From positions 1,054,001 through 1,118,000 of the forward strand of contig NC_046674.1 of assembly GCF_003369915.1 (NCBI RefSeq): a stretch of DNA of 64,000 nt. The letters are read 5' to 3'. The position numbers were made by a program, and so were the translations under genes. Source of the stretch: Drosophila miranda (lineage: Eukaryota > Arthropoda > Insecta > Diptera > Drosophilidae). Below are positions 34,671 to 48,988 of the stretch, piece after piece (the first letter of the stretch is position 1; the number at the start of each line of letters is the position of its first letter). Under the pieces are notes generated by a model. It had not been told where the DNA came from. It did no database searches and was given only the letters and a program-made list of their open reading frames with translations.

Positions 34671-37600
34671 CTGAAATTTTAAATTTGTATTTCATTTTTA
34701 AAACAGTTATCTTTGCCGTTAGACTATTCAACAACCATGGCCCAGAAAAGTATGCTATTGATAATATAGGATTGACGGTATCTACGTTACTCTGAGATCC
34801 GTACTCCATCACAGTACATTCGTCTCTTCCATGCTGCTTCCTCTGTATTTCCCACCGAAAAACCAAGGAACCAGTAATCTTAGAGATATGGGTGGCTATC
34901 GTCTAACACTCTTTCTTATATGTATGTACATATGTATCCCCGAATAAAAGATCTTGGTTGTTTTATTATTCCAGAAAAAGTATTTGTTTTTTTGTTTTAT
35001 TTATTTGAATGAAGATATATGTTTGTTTGCCATTTTGTTGTTTGTTTTTGTTTTTGTTTTTGTTTTACTTGCTCCATAACCTCATATCCTCAGTGTCAGG
35101 GTGTGTGTGTGTGTGTGTGTGTCGGTGTGTCGGTGTGTCGGTGTGTTGTTGTGTCGGTCGGGGGGGTGTGGGTTTCTTCATATCTATTTTGCTTGAGTAC
35201 AAACGCCGATTGTTGGATGCTCTTTCTGTGTGTGTTCCCCTTCGGGGGTTGGGGTTCGGTTCGGTTCGGTTCGGTTCGGTTCGGTTCGGTTCGGGGAGGG
35301 CTCTTAAGAAAATGATTTTGCATTGAATATATTCTTTGTATATAGTATAATCGTATATGTATATTTCCTTCATTACGGTTTTACGCACTCGCTTACGCAT
35401 ACGTTTTTAATTAAATTGTTTCATATTTGGTTTTTGCGTTTCTTTATTTTCTGTTTCTTCGAAGTATTTGCATTGAAGTACTGTTGATATTATAGTTTTC
35501 TATTACAGTTTCAATTTTTAGAGAATTTTTTATGAGGGGCGGACTGGGAGAGAGCTTCTTGCATATGTGTTTAATATATATATATTAATTTTGGTAATTC
35601 GTTCATTGATTTTTCCCTCTATTTACTTTACGTTAGTACATATGTATGTTTTATCTATCGTCTGTTATGGGTCTGGGGGGCGGACAGCGGGGAGGGGGGG
35701 CTTATAACATTTCTCTCAACATTTGTTCTGTTATTTAAATTGAAAAACGTCTGGAGCAGAAACACGCATGGAAATCGAAATGGTTTATAGGATTTCTCCA
35801 CTTTAATCTGTTCTTCTGTTGGGTCTTTAGAAAACTACAAATGTTACTTTTTTGTTTTGTTTTGTTTGGTTTTGTTTGGTTTTGTTCTTAATTTGTTTTC
35901 AACTTTAATTTTGTAAAAATTAAAAAATTACGTTTATTGAAAATGACTATAAAATATGGAATATTTCGCTAGTTTCTGGTTTTCTTTTCATACGCTTCAT
36001 ACAGATTACGTGTCTATATATATGTGTATATATATTTATTTGATTTACTATATAGTTTTCATATCTGCCAACTTGTTTTTGTTTTCCGTTTACTATTTAT
36101 GTATGTGTATATGGTTTTGTTTTTGTTTTTGTTTTTTTTTCGGATTTTGTAGTTTTTTTTGTTTCACTTGTATAATGCTAAAAAATTATATGCCTTTGCT
36201 TGGATTCATTTTTGTTTCTTTTCTGAATATTTTGCTAAAAGGAATTCATTAGTAAGGGCGCTCAATTTCAGTTTATTTGAAGTAATAAACCTTAAATATT
36301 GTACATGTACATATGTATGTGTGTGTGTGTGTGTGTGTGTAATGTGTCAAGTGTAGATCTATACAATATACGATCGTATGTGTGTATGTATTATCGCGTC
36401 TGCCATTCCGCGGCACAGGCGAAAAAGACAAATTAAAATGGAAGTGCGGGTGCCGACACGATACGATACGATACGATACGATCCGATACGACTCCCGCTT
36501 TACAGGCTACAATTTCTCAATTTAATGATTCATAAAATTCTTTAATTATGTTTAAAAGGTACCAAATGTTGTGAGTGTTTAATATTCTTTAATAACCTTG
36601 TCTTTTGCAATGTTTTCTTCTTTATATGTACTATTTTTTACGGCGACCTAAGCTTTGATCCAATTAGCATGAAATGGAAATCGAATTCATTTCTCTTTAA
36701 GGGGGGACTTGGGGGCTGATGCTAAAAAATTTACTATTTAAAACGCGTTTGGTTTACATTTCTTGTTTCGCTAACTACAAACCATACACTGTACAAAAAT
36801 TGTGCTATGAAAATACTCAAAAAATAATTTAATTTTTCGCTCTCTCTCTCACATTGTGTCTCTCCCTGTCTTTCTACATTTTTCGCTTCTGTTCACAATC
36901 AATCAATCCGAAATGAAGAGTATTTCCAACTTCCCTTAGAAGAGATTCCTCAAATGCGGCCTAGGATTGGATAATGCACTACGCAGGGCTGGATCTACAT
37001 ATTGTATCAAGTGTGTAAGTGTTCTCTATATTTGATTTAGTTATTTTAGCATTTATTTGAAGCAATTTCTCGTTTTCATGTTTTCGTATTATTTTTCTTT
37101 CAAAAATATTCACTGCTTACGTTTTTTTAAATTTCATCAATTGTACTACATGTAAATTTCATATAATTATTTATAGGTTTTAGTTTTTTAGTTTTATGCT
37201 TGGTATTTTTCGTATAAAAAACACATATTGACCAATTTGTTGTTGTTTAGATGTTCAGTAAACGTATTTAGATTTTTAATAAGTTCGAATTCAATACTTT
37301 TCCTTTTTCAGAGTCTTTCGTATCGTTTAAGTATTTCAATATATGTACTAACAGTTTTTTTTTCTTTTTCTTTTATATTTTGTGGTTCAGCTAAGTTAAA
37401 AGTATTTTATTTACATTTTTATATCAAAAAAGTCCATACAAGATATATATATAAAAATAAATAAAACACAATTTACGTTATGTCCGTTTATTAATTGCAA
37501 AAACGTTATTTTTTTTGTTTTTTTTTTGTTTTGTCCTATTTTTTTCTGTTGTATAAATTGTATATATCAAATATTGTTTTATTTTTTATATATTTTTTGT

Positions 37601-38100
37601 TTTTGTTTTTTGTCGTACTTTATTCATAATATGTATATGTATAAAAAAGAATTAAACAAAGTATAAAAATGTCTCAACGTTAAATCTACCAGGAAACTCT
37701 ACTTGCAACTACAAAACATACAAAAATATATATTAAGAATTAGGCATAAAAAATATTCATATACTCGTATATAGGATGCCATATATGACGGCATAACACT
37801 AGGATCCATATCAAAAACAACATAAACATTGATCTATAACAAGATTCTCTATCGAACTAAAAGCTCGGAAATGGGATAAACTAAATGTCTTTGACTAATC
37901 ATCTTCGCTTCTTGGAATTCGCTCGAGGGAACAGACCAACAGATCACAAGATCAAAGCTGAAACCCAATACAAAACAACACTGAACCGATTCTTAACTCT
38001 ATACTATATAGTGCTATAGTGTACAAAATAGCACGCTACTCAAGATTTCAGATTCCAGATATCCATTCCCAATTGCAGCGAAAAACATTGAGCGGGGTTC

Positions 38101-38142
<42 letters not shown>

Positions 38143-41100
38143 TATCGACTTTCGTTTTGGTATATAGTAAAATATTTGTTTGATAAGTTACAGCTTTGAT
38201 AGCATATTTAAATCGGATTTTTGTTTCTTTCGTTTTTTGTAACATTTTAAACAGTTAAAGTATAAGGTATATGTTTATATAAAAGTATAAAAATCTATAA
38301 AATATTGAATTTGACTACATTTAAATAAAAAACATCATCATTACACGCAGTTTTTGTTTTTTCATTACAGCTTACCGATTACCGTAACCGTTTCAGTTTT
38401 CGCTTCCGCTTTGTAACAGATTTTGCCTTTTTAAGAGACTAGCATTTCATTACTTTGAAAGTTTTAGAACAACGCATTTGTTTAAATATTTGCACAAAAT
38501 GTATTACACTACATAGAGCAGGCGCCTGCCGTTATACTCGTCGTATTTGATAATATTTAATTGGTTTACCTTCGATTTCTTTTTTTGTTTTTTGGTTTGT
38601 TTTTTTTTTTTGTTTGTTTTTTGGTGTAGATTCTTTTGCTTTTTTAATACACATTATTTGGTAGTTATTACAAAAAATACAAATTAAAACAAACGAACGC
38701 TCAAGTCCTCTAATTATGTAGTTTAAAAAATATATACATATATAGTATATATATTATATATGATACATACATACATACATATGTCGTAGTTTAATTGTAA
38801 TATAAAAATTCTAGAAAAATTGCTATTAATTTGTTGTTGTTGTTGTTTTAGTTTTCCTTTTCAAACTTGAGTTACAACTTTTGCATGACTTGAATTTTAT
38901 TTGTATTTTTATTTGGTTTTAATTTTTGTTGTTTTTTCGTTTTGTAAAGAAAGCGCGAGCAAAAATTTGCTAATAGATTTGACTATCATATAATAATATA
39001 TATGTATTTATGTATATATATCAGATACACATATGCGAATATGCACGTTTAAAAGTCCAAAGCAGCTTGGGCTTTCGTTCCTTCTTTCCTGTCGTCTTGT
39101 CGTCTTCTCGTCCTTCCATCCTACCTTCTGTGTTCTTGGTTTGTCTCAAATTTCGAATTCTTGAATTAGTTTCGTAGTACTTTTTGTTGGTAGTATAGAA
39201 AAAATATCGTATTTCGTATTGTTTCTCCCGTTCTCTTCTCTTCTCTTCACCGTTCCTTTCGTTCCGTTCCGCTCTGTTCCGTTCCGTTCCGCACCGTTCC
39301 GTTCTGATCAACAACTCGTATAAATTACAAAATAAGTTTGCCTGTTTTCCCCTCATTTTCATTTTTGATAATTATCCACAAGTACTGCACCTATTCTAGA
39401 TATACCATTTGATTGCGCGTCTAGGATACCGTTAAAGGGAAGAGAGAACTTCTTAAGAACATGTTCGTATTGTACAAAAGAGCAAACCAGCAGGCAAACC
39501 AATCTGCATAGCTGCAGTTGAAGTACAGTTTTAGCTTTGGGATCGTTAATATTTAACTATTTCGGTTATACGATTGCACATATCATCATCATCATCGTCA
39601 TCATATCATATTATATACATATATATATAAATATATATGTATGTACCTATATAGTTGCGTATAATACGTTTGTTTGAATTGTTGTTTATGAGATAGTATT
39701 GCACATAAGTTGTATATATGTTTAGATTTAGATTCCTTTAGATGTTTTAGCATTTGTTTCTCTATGTCGCAGCGTTTCAATTGCGTTTTCTTTTCATTTT
39801 TAGTATCATCTTTATCTTCATCTTCATCTTCAATCTCCATCGTTATCTTTATCTTCATCATTATTTCTCGTCTTCAGTTACAGATTTGGACTAAACTAAT
39901 TTCTCGAATAACAATTAGAGTAATAAAAAAAAGTGTATACAAAAAGTTTCTATATAAAAAGTTTGTCTAATACAAGTATTCATAGGGTTAATAATATATG
40001 TATGTCATATATCAAAATGGTTTCATACATTGCAGATATATGTTTGTACATATATCTTTCTTCTAGAAATATTTTCTAGTTTTTCTTGCACCTTCTTGTC
40101 GCTCCTCTCTCTCGCTCTCTCTGCAACACGCCCAGCAATCAATCGAAGGGTGTACTCGTACTTATAACAACAAAACAATTCGTAAATAAATAAGGCCAAG
40201 CGTGACATTAAACAATTCAACAAAATCATAAATAAATCATAATACTGAACACAAGCAATTTTACTCTCCCTCTCTCTCTCTCTTTGGATGGAGAGCATCT
40301 AGTTATTAATTATTATTATTATAAAAGTTTTTATTATTATTATTTCGTACAATGCCCAATGGCAAAAATGCAAACAATTTTCAGTTTCAAATTGGTTTAG
40401 TGTTTTGTCAGGAGAATATAAGCAACTGTGTCGACTAGTGTAAAATTCTAAATGAGCCTATATGATAGGTTCGGTCGGGGTCCTTTTCAAAACAGTTGCA
40501 TTAATAAAGGGCCCTAGCATATGTGGACAGGGAGAAGTGTGCGAAAATCGTAGTGTGCACTGGCCACCTGGTAGTAGCTGTCACAAGTGTTTCTCGGGTG
40601 TCCCTATGTATTCCTCGTACGATTTTCGCACAACAACAATATTTCAAATGCCGCTATGATTCCGCACAATCAACAACAAGTTCAATATTAAGTGGAGGCT
40701 ATATGGTGTTCTTTCACCAACTGGGCTGGGCATCCCGCTCTCGGCTGTCTGTTGCAATCGGTTAAAATCGGTTAAAATCGATAACATGAATTCATGAATA
40801 TTCATAAGAGAAAGTGTAAAATAGTGTAATCGAGTTAATAAGTATGAATAGTGTATTATAAGTGTAGGTCAAAGATCGATAACGCAGAAATTATAATCGA
40901 GCATCAGACTTCAGCTCTAAAGCCAAGCTGATGGTGTAGGATTGAGTGTATATAATCGAATTTAAAGTTGGAAAATATCAAGGATATTGAATTGTGTATG
41001 ATTAGTGTAGGTCAATAATTGCTAGCGAAGCAGCTATAGGTGATAGCGTATAAGTTATTATCGAGAATGAATTGTCCTCCACAACCGGGCCGGGGTCCGC

Positions 41101-42194
41101 TTTCGGTTGCCCGGCTACCTGATCGTTAACGCAGTCGATACAAAAATCGATAGTGTAATCGAAAGTGTAATGTTTTTTTGGTTTTTGTTTGAAAGTGTTG
41201 CCAAAGAAGGGATTTATAGGTGTTAAAAGTGTTGATGAGTATGGAAGAAACTCCTAATTACATCATTCAGGTGTTGGTGCAGCATTTCTTTTGCTTATAT
41301 TTTCTGTCTAAAGTTAGGAACTTTATGGAAGATTCTCTGACCCAACCATGCTCACTTATCATTTTTGGACTAGCCTCGATTGGCATACAGAAGATGGCCT
41401 CTTATGTGGTGGTTTAGGATAACATTATCTACGAGGGGTACACATATATCATATCATATGCCTTATGCGAGGATTTTTGGCTGGCTAAAGGAAGTATCTT
41501 GAACATACCCTTTGCATTCTTTGATTTTTGGTGGTCTTTTGTGAGATAAAATGGCAAACTCTACTGGATTCACCGATTTTAAAAAATAATGTACAAAAAA
41601 TACTGCGTAGGCGTCTATCAAAATGAAAAAATAATATTCCATACAGATACTATAAAATGAGAGAGAGTTAAAAAAAAAAAAAAAATACATATAGCCGATC
41701 GCTAAATAAATTAAAACTAAAGCTACTATGTAGGCGAGTGTTACAAGAAATCATTTCTAGACTCTGGCGGCTGTTGCAGTTGCAGTTGCAGGACTGCCTC
41801 GTCTCCTCCTGCTAGGCCGATACTAGCCTAGTGGTTGCTTTCTCATTGCTCGTTTGTTTTCTGTCTCGAATCTCGTCCGAAGTCGAGTCTCGTCCTCGCG
41901 ACTGACAAATGTCTTTTGCGTGTGGGAGTGTGTGTCCACGTGTCTGTGTCTCGTGTGGTGTCTTATATGCTAGTTTACGAATTTCTCCTGCCATTGCTCC
42001 TGCGCTTGCATCGGCTCCGCTACAGATGCCATGGCGTATGCATATGCTGATGTGGATGCTGCTCCTGACTCTAGTGTTGCTGTTGGTATTTTCGTTATGG
42101 GTCTGGGCACTGCCAGCGCTGCGTCCAACAGGCGGTGTCTCTGCTCTCTCTGTTGGCGTCTCTCGTCGTGCAGCGCGGCCTACCAGCGCCGCCG
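34671..42194 (-). other. Noncoding region between orb2 and TEX2-like exons
   Basis: Strongly T-rich on the plus strand (A-rich, CAAA-rich on the minus strand), with many plus-strand TTTATT motifs that would be AATAAA on the minus strand. It would contain the orb2 3' UTR next to 42194, possibly long, and would be intron for any transcript joining orb2 5' exons to the TEX2-like exons. It also holds a CGGTT pentamer run at 35252-35293, an ACGAT run near 36458-36485 and a CT run near 38100-38145. No coding region is supported. Confidence 0.5.
40700..41150. repeat. Diverged internal duplication in noncoding DNA
   Basis: A segment near 40716 (CACCAACTGGGCTGGGCATC, then CCGCTCTCGGCTG) resembles one near 41078 (CACAACCGGGCCGGGGTCCG, then CTTTCGGTTG); both are followed by TCG(G/T)TAA-type sequence. 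Between them, GTGTAGGTCAA occurs twice (near 40862 and 41004). The surroundings contain repeated AGTGTAAT and ATCGATA motifs, unlike the T-rich flanks. Function unknown. Confidence 0.35.
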
Positions 42195-45100
42195 TTAACA
42201 CCAGCGAAAAGGCACGGCACGGGGCCGGTCGGCGCCCTCCTTGACCAGAGGCTTGTGATACTCCCTGCCAGGACGGGAGTGGATCACGGCCCAGCAGTGC
42301 TCGCAATAGTACTGCAAGCAGGTCACGTTGGCGCAAAAGAAGGGCGCGAACTTGCCGCCGCAGCGCTGGCCCTCGCACTCGTCGCACATCTGGTCGTCGA
42401 GGACATAGGGCTTGACCTCCACCCGCTTGTCGATATCACCATGCTGCAGCTGGACGAAGCGTGCCGAGATGGCGGCTATGTAGCTCTGTTGATTGGAGAA
42501 GGCCACGCGGCCGGCGCCCTTGGGGTACTTGAGCTCGGGATCGGTGTCGATGCCGGCGTAGCACACACCTCCGTAAAGACGGTCCATGATCATGGCCAGC
42601 TCGAAGGCTTTCAGGGGCCGTGGCACGCCGCCCACAAACACCGTCTTGCGAGGGTCCAGCGACATGGTAGCGTCCAGCACGTAGTCTGCATCAGCCAGGC
42701 GCCATGGCCGGATCTGCACGGCCTTGTCCTTGATGGTGGGCGAGGAGACGCACAAATAGAGCTTGTCCTCGTCCGTGATGCACGAGTCGATCAGCTGCTG
42801 CACACTGCTCTCGTCCTGGAAGAGCAGGAAGGCGTAGCCCTTGGGTGGAAAGTACGACTTGGACTCGGCCTTGTGCGGCCAGTCGACGACCAGCGGTCCG
42901 AAGCGCCGGAACGATGTGGTTATCTCATCCTCGTCAATGTCTGGGGGCAGACCGCCCACGAATACCTTCCGCGAGAAGCGGGCCGTGCTATCCCCGGCCC
43001 CCTGGCCCCCGTTGCCACCCTGGATGGGCGAGTGGGGCGAGTGCGGAGAGTGGCGCGATGGTGAGCCCATCTTGAGGGCATTCAGATAGGCCGACGGATC
43101 GTTGGAGTTGGCCGCTATGGCAATGGCATCTGCCTCGCTCAGGTGCTTGGGCCCCCCCAGCACTCGCATTCTGTCCTGCAGCAGGGCCAGATTGTTGTCC
43201 CCGTTGTTGCCCAGCGACATGTTGCGCATATACTCGGTCAGCGTGTTATCCATGCCGCCGCCCCCGCCGCCGCCGCCCCCGCCATGGTGCATCTGTCCAT
43301 TGGCTGGCATCATGTTGCCATAGCTGTTGCCCAAGTATGGGGCATCTCCGCCACCAGAGGCGCCGGCCGTGGGCATGCCACCGCTACCATTTCCACCGAG
43401 ACCACCATTGCCAATGGACAGAGTCGGTATGTTCATGTGCCCGCCACCGGACATGCCACCGTCCATCATATGCGATCCAGATCCTCCGTAGATGGCCGTC
43501 GGGGAGGTGCCCTTGATGGGGAAGGATATGCTGCGTCTGTACTTGGGCGACACGCCCGACATCTGGAGGGGAATGGGCGAGATTCCACCGCTGCTGCAGC
43601 CCGCCTGTGAGCCATTGTAGGGCGATCCGCCGCCGCCACCGCCACCGCCACCGCCGTTGCCTCCACCTGGGGACGAGGGACTGTGGGCTCCTCCATCCCG
43701 CAACTGCTGCTGCTGCTGCTGTTGCTGTTGCTGTTGATGATGATGATGCAGTGCACTCAGATTCGGAGATAGCTGCTGCTGGTGCAGTTGCTGCTGCTGC
43801 TGTTGTTGTTGTTGCTGCTGGTGGAGGTGCTGCTGCTGGGGCGGCGGCTTGCTGAGATTTAGATTGGGCGGCAGGCCGCTACAACTGCAGGGAAGGACAA
43901 CAAAGATGAAGAGAGGCTTTTACAACATTGGCAATTTGAATGGATGATGATTGTGGATTTTGTCTGTGATTCGGTTTCGGTTTCGGATTCGGATTCGGAT
44001 TCGTATTCGGACATCCGATTCCGGATACTACTATGTTTTTGCATTATAAAAAGGAGCAATTGGTCAAAGATTTGCTTCGGTTTTATTTGCTGTTGTTTGG
44101 TTAAATACTAAAATGTACAAAAATAATAATGCATTTGTATGTGTGTGTGGGTGTGGGGGTGTGGGGGTGTGTGTGTGTGTGGTGTATGCTTAACCCATTG
44201 CCGCCCAGCGTTACAAAAAAATAACGCAAATATTCGAAAGAAATTTTTGATCAACTGATAAGATATTTCGTCTTGCGGGGCTGGACTTCTTAGAAGGCTA
44301 CAAATATATATGCAGATACTTCACATTCACTCACACACTCACACGCATACACTCGAGAAACGATGAATATTTGCATTATTCTTGGGGGTCTATGTATCTA
44401 TGTACATATCCACATGCAATGTCTCTGAAAGCTATGCAGGAATAGTATACTGTAATCTTCGATAGGGATTGCTAAAACTATAGTGCATAGCAAAAAACGA
44501 ATCAACAACGATTGAAATAAATTACTGCTGTTGAAACCATTCAATAGTAATAGCTGTACCTATGCGACTAGGCTCTTCTCTGATAGATCATTCTAAGCCA
44601 ATACTAATCCTGAATCAAATCTTGAATTGCTCCTTTTTTCTTTTTTTTTTTGTTATTTCTTTATAGGCTCGTAATTATTTATTATATTTTTATAGATTTC
44701 TCTCAGATCTGTTGTTGTTGTTGTTGGCGGTTGTGGTGTAGGATTGCTGTTGCTGTGGTAAATGGTGTGGATGGTGGTTTTGGTGGCGGTGGCGGTGGGT
44801 GGCAGTGGTGGTGGTATTTTTCATTTTTTTTTTTTTTTTTTTTTTTTTTGGTGGTGACTTGGTTTGTTTTGCTAGATATCCAATCAGAATGAAAATTTAA
44901 ATTACGCTGGCTTTATTTATTTTTGTATATTTGGCGATTTAGAAGGCAGCTCGATATGGGGCTTATTTTTATTGTTTTTTGTTGTTAGTTTTTGTTTGGC
45001 ACTGTGCTTGTTTGGTTTCCTTTCGTTTAGGGAATTTTTCAACACTTTCTTGACTGCTGCTGCACTGACACTGGTTTAATGGTTAGTTCTCGAAGGAAAC

Positions 45101-48100
45101 GGCCCAGAAAAACAAACGAAACCGATACAGATACAGATACAGAGATAGAGATAGAGAGAGAGGGAGAGAGAGAGAGAAGACAACAAAAGAAATCATATGC
45201 CGACGCGTAAATTGGTGGTGGCACAGTGGGCGGCAAGGGGTTAATAAATATCAAATACATATGTAAATATGTATGTATGATAATAGAAAACTAAACTAGT
45301 TCAAATCGTTATGTTGTTGCTGTTGCTGTTGCTGTTGCTGCTGTTGGTGTAATTTTGTGTGCTATTTGTTGGTGTATTGGCACTATCATGCTAATTGATT
45401 GAACAACAACAAAAACAGTACAAAAAACTCACTGCATGTCAAACTGTGAGGCCAAGACGCGAGAAGAGACATGAATTTGCATGGAAACTTTTCATTTAAA
45501 AATTACAAACACTTTGCCACGCAGATGAGAGGATGGGGCAAGGGTTTTGACTGTTGCTACTTCTGGTGGCTGCTTGCTGGTGGCTGCTTGCTTCCACTGA
45601 TGCTCATGCCGTTCATGCTGTTCATGATGATGATCATGTTGATGATGAAATGTGTGTGTAACAAACATGTTGGAACGTGTACAAGTGTAAATAGATAAAA
45701 AAGCAACCAGCAACCAGCAACAGAGGGGAAAATGGTGGATGGAGCTGTGATGGTGGTGGGGTGGTAATGGTAGTAGTGATGGCAGCAATGGAACCCACCG
45801 ATGGTGGTGGCTGGTGGCTGGTGTGGTGTGGTTTCGTCTGGCTATGCTTTTGATAAGAGTCGCCCCCTCAGGTAACAAGAGCAACAACAGCAACAGTAAC
45901 GACAACAACCCTGACAAGAGGCTGGCGATAACGACAGCGGCGTCGGCGACGGCGACGACAGTCGACAGTCGACAGTGTTGAAAAATGCAATTATAGAATG
46001 CAATTAGCTCTAGAAACTTAATTAAAAAGGTAACGGAAATGAATCCAGAGAAGGAGAGCGAGACGGGGAAAATGGGAAACGGGAAAAAAGGAACATGAAC
46101 GAACATGAACGAACATGACAACTGCCACAGGAGCTTAGGGGTTGGAGCCGGGAAGAGCGTATACAAAAAAAAAAAAAAAAACAGAAAAACAAGAAAGAAA
46201 AAAATAGGTAAATCTGATTGACACGAGAAATTGAAAATCCGACAGCAAAAAGTCTTTAAGAATACATATAGCGCACTCGTACTCACTCTCGTACTCGCAC
46301 TCGCACTCACCCTCGTACTTGTACTTGTATCTACCGTACCACACGGCACACGGAAATTAATAAAGCGAATCAGGCGCAATGACGTCAAACGATGGGAGGA
46401 GAAGTGGCCGCTCAGCCAGACTAAAGCTCAGGTAGCACCAGCAACAGAGACAGAAACAGAAACAGAACCACAACCAGAGCCAGAGCCAGAACCAGAAATC
46501 AAACAGAGCTCTAGACTTGCAGATTTTAATATTTAAAATGAGAAATGGAGAGAAGCCACAAATGAAAATGGAAATGAAATTGGAAATGGAAAGGGGGGAA
46601 GCACACTCACAGAAACAAAGCATGGGCGAGACGATGGGCACGTGACGTGACGTTGATGGGACATACCCCACACCCACTAAAAGGAACCACCGCCCACACG
46701 GCCAGACGGGGAGGCACTTGAGCTGAAAGTTGCAGACGGACTTGGGCACAACAGGGGGCGGGGAAATGTTGCATGTTTGTAGGTAGCATAAACAAAGCAG
46801 GCTGCACTCCACAGATGCTCCACGTAGAACACAACTACAAATGCAGTTCTCGGTGACAAAGCAACAAAAGCAGTCTAGGCCCAGAGCCAGAGCCAGAGCC
46901 AGGCTGGAAAGCAGGCAAGTTTACGGCCATTGGCAGCCGAGGCAACGCCGCCGAGAACGCATTAAAAATGCACAAGTGGTGCAGGACTCGTACATAAAAA
47001 AAAAAAATAAAAGTAAAAAATCAAAGTCACAAAACTGCAGTAAAGTCATTTTTTAGGTCCAACAACCAACGGTCAACGAACTTCGGGAGAAACATAAAAA
47101 AAACTACAGATTGTATGTGGCAGAAGGAAATGCACGAATCGGGGATTGGGGATTGGGGATCGGGGATCAATAAAAGCCAAAACACAGCTTAACATAACCT
47201 CCTATCACGAGGAACCCTTTCGGTTGTTGTCCAACACTCTTGGTTAGAGGTACTCCAGCAGATGCCTTGCCAGTAAATGCTTTTGATGTACCAGCTTCTT
47301 CTACCTGCGTTTGGCGGCACGAATCACATCAGCAGCAGTTACTGGAATACCACTATTGCACACATATTTGTGTATGCCGTATGTACGAGTATTTATGCAT
47401 GCAATTTCTATAGATGTGTATGTGTGTGTGTGGCAACAACAAACAACAACAACGATTATGTTAGGGCGTTTTCAACTATTTCTGTTTTGTTTTTTTTTTT
47501 TTTGGTTAGTGTACATTTAAGTCCCCGAATACCCCGAAAAAAAGGATAGTGTTGTAAAATGTAAGCTGGTCATGTGGGGAAGCACTCACCTTTTGCGATT
47601 GAAGAAGCCACCGCCTTGCATGTAGTTATTGCGCAGATTTACTTCTTCGTTCTGTGGTGCGATGATCGATCCAATGCGGCGACAGGAAAGCGTTCAGAAG
47701 GAATGAAAAGAAAGGAAGGGAAGGGAAGAGAAGATAACATTTTGCAACAATGAGTAATATTGCCAAATGATTTTGCAACGAGCACATCTGTTGCAAGTTT
47801 TTGGCAACGTTTGCAGCGGTCAAATATTTACGCGGACCCGGTCCCGCAAAAATAGACACAATTTGAATGACAAACACACACTAGTGGGAGCGGGAGCGGG
47901 AGCGGGAGAGCGAGCCCGAGCCCGAGCCCGAGCGCACGCTCTCTGCCAACAACAACAGAGCGCGAAAAGAAAAAACTAAATTTTCTGCTCTTTAAAAAGT
48001 GAAACCATTACAGTGGCAGAGTGGCAGAGACGTATCAGGGAATAAGTGTACTACTAATTTGGGCAAGCAAATGCTAATTGGCAACTGCCGTACCGCACTG

Positions 48101-48988
48101 TACTGCACCGTCTCGACAGACGCAAAAACGAATGAAAGAATGAACGAATGAAGGAATGAGCGACGGAACGATCGCTGTGGCGCGTTCTGTATAATTTATG
48201 TATAATTGCGATAAATCGGTTCTACGACAAACGCAACGAAATGAATCATAATTTGGGGCTTTGGATTCGGTGATAACAAACGACGGAGCCGAAAACGTAA
48301 ACAAGAATGAAAGGCACTGTTCTGGGGGGCGAACGTTTAGATACCCTCTGTTTTGTATGGACTATTAATATTATATCTTAATTATTTAGCAATTTATAGG
48401 AGGACCTTTCTGTTCAGTAATCAGAGGGATCTGTGACAGGTCAGGGACTGGCCGCTATCATTTATTTAGTGATACTCACGCTAAAGAGAGCCGCCTGCAT
48501 CTGTTGGTGCGAGGGGCTGCTGGAGAGGGAGTCGCACGTCATCCCGGCGGCATTGAGGCCCATCCCGTTGTTCTTCATGCCCAGCAGCGTGGGCGAGGCA
48601 TCGCCGCCGCCACTAGCCCCACCGCTGGGACTGTGCTTGTTCTGGTGGAATGACTGTAGGATGTCATCCAGCGACTCGTCGTTGGCATTGAAGCGCACTG
48701 TGATCGGCGTGCTGCTGTTGCTCAGGCCGGGCGGCGACTTGGATGATGATGCTGTCGTCATGCCGCCACACGCTGCGTTCGAGGATGTGGGCGATGTGGC
48801 TGCGGATGCTGACGCGGATGTCGATCCGGACAGGTTGCTGTTGCTGCCACTGGCACTGCTTGTGGCACTACTGGCTGTGGGGGGTGTGGAGAAGGGACAG
48901 GGAGGAGAAACCAGGTCTGCTGTTAGCTGTTTGTCATCCGTCACACTTTCTGGCTTCCCTTACCCTTTGGTAACTTGAGCGAGTCCAT
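42195..48988 (-). CDS. orb2: Orb2 cytoplasmic polyadenylation element-binding protein (long isoform)
   Basis: CPEB-family regulator that binds U-rich 3' UTR elements and represses or activates translation; required for long-term memory and spermatogenesis in flies. Exons (minus): 48964-48988 (ATG, MDSLKLPK), 48480-48874, 47590-47651 and 42195-43884; they total 724 codons, giving 723 aa, close to the known long isoform Orb2B. The last exon carries a Gln/His-rich prion-like tract near its start, a Gly-rich linker, RRM1 (KVFVGGLPPDIDEDEI, about residue 467), RRM2 (KTVFVGGVPRPLKAFEL) and the CPEB C-terminal Zn-binding ZZ domain (CDECEGQRC...CEHC...HSRPGREYH). The start is fixed by the MDSLKLPK peptide and donor. 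The short Orb2A first exon was not located. The 62-bp exon ends in phase 2. Confidence 0.95.
43885..47589 (-). other. orb2 intron before the RRM exon
   Basis: Bounded by AG|GTGAGTGC at 47589/47590 and TTCCCTGCAG at 43885-43894 on the minus strand. It holds GT and T homopolymer runs (26 T near 44826-44850), GA/TA repeats near 45125-45180 and CAA/GTT repeats. The alternative Orb2A start exon would be expected in this region or upstream; it was not found by eye. Confidence 0.6.
47590..47651 (-). other. orb2: 62-bp orb2 coding exon with phase-2 donor, candidate shared exon
   Basis: Acceptor CGCACCACAG, coding text NEEVNLRNNYMQGGGFFNRK plus two bases (AG), donor GTGAGTGC. Joined to 43884 it gives ...RKS-CSGLPPNLNL (Orb2). 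Joined to 34670 it gives ...RKR-SGSIEG and stays open through the whole TEX2-like protein. Both joins are in frame. Confidence 0.8.
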
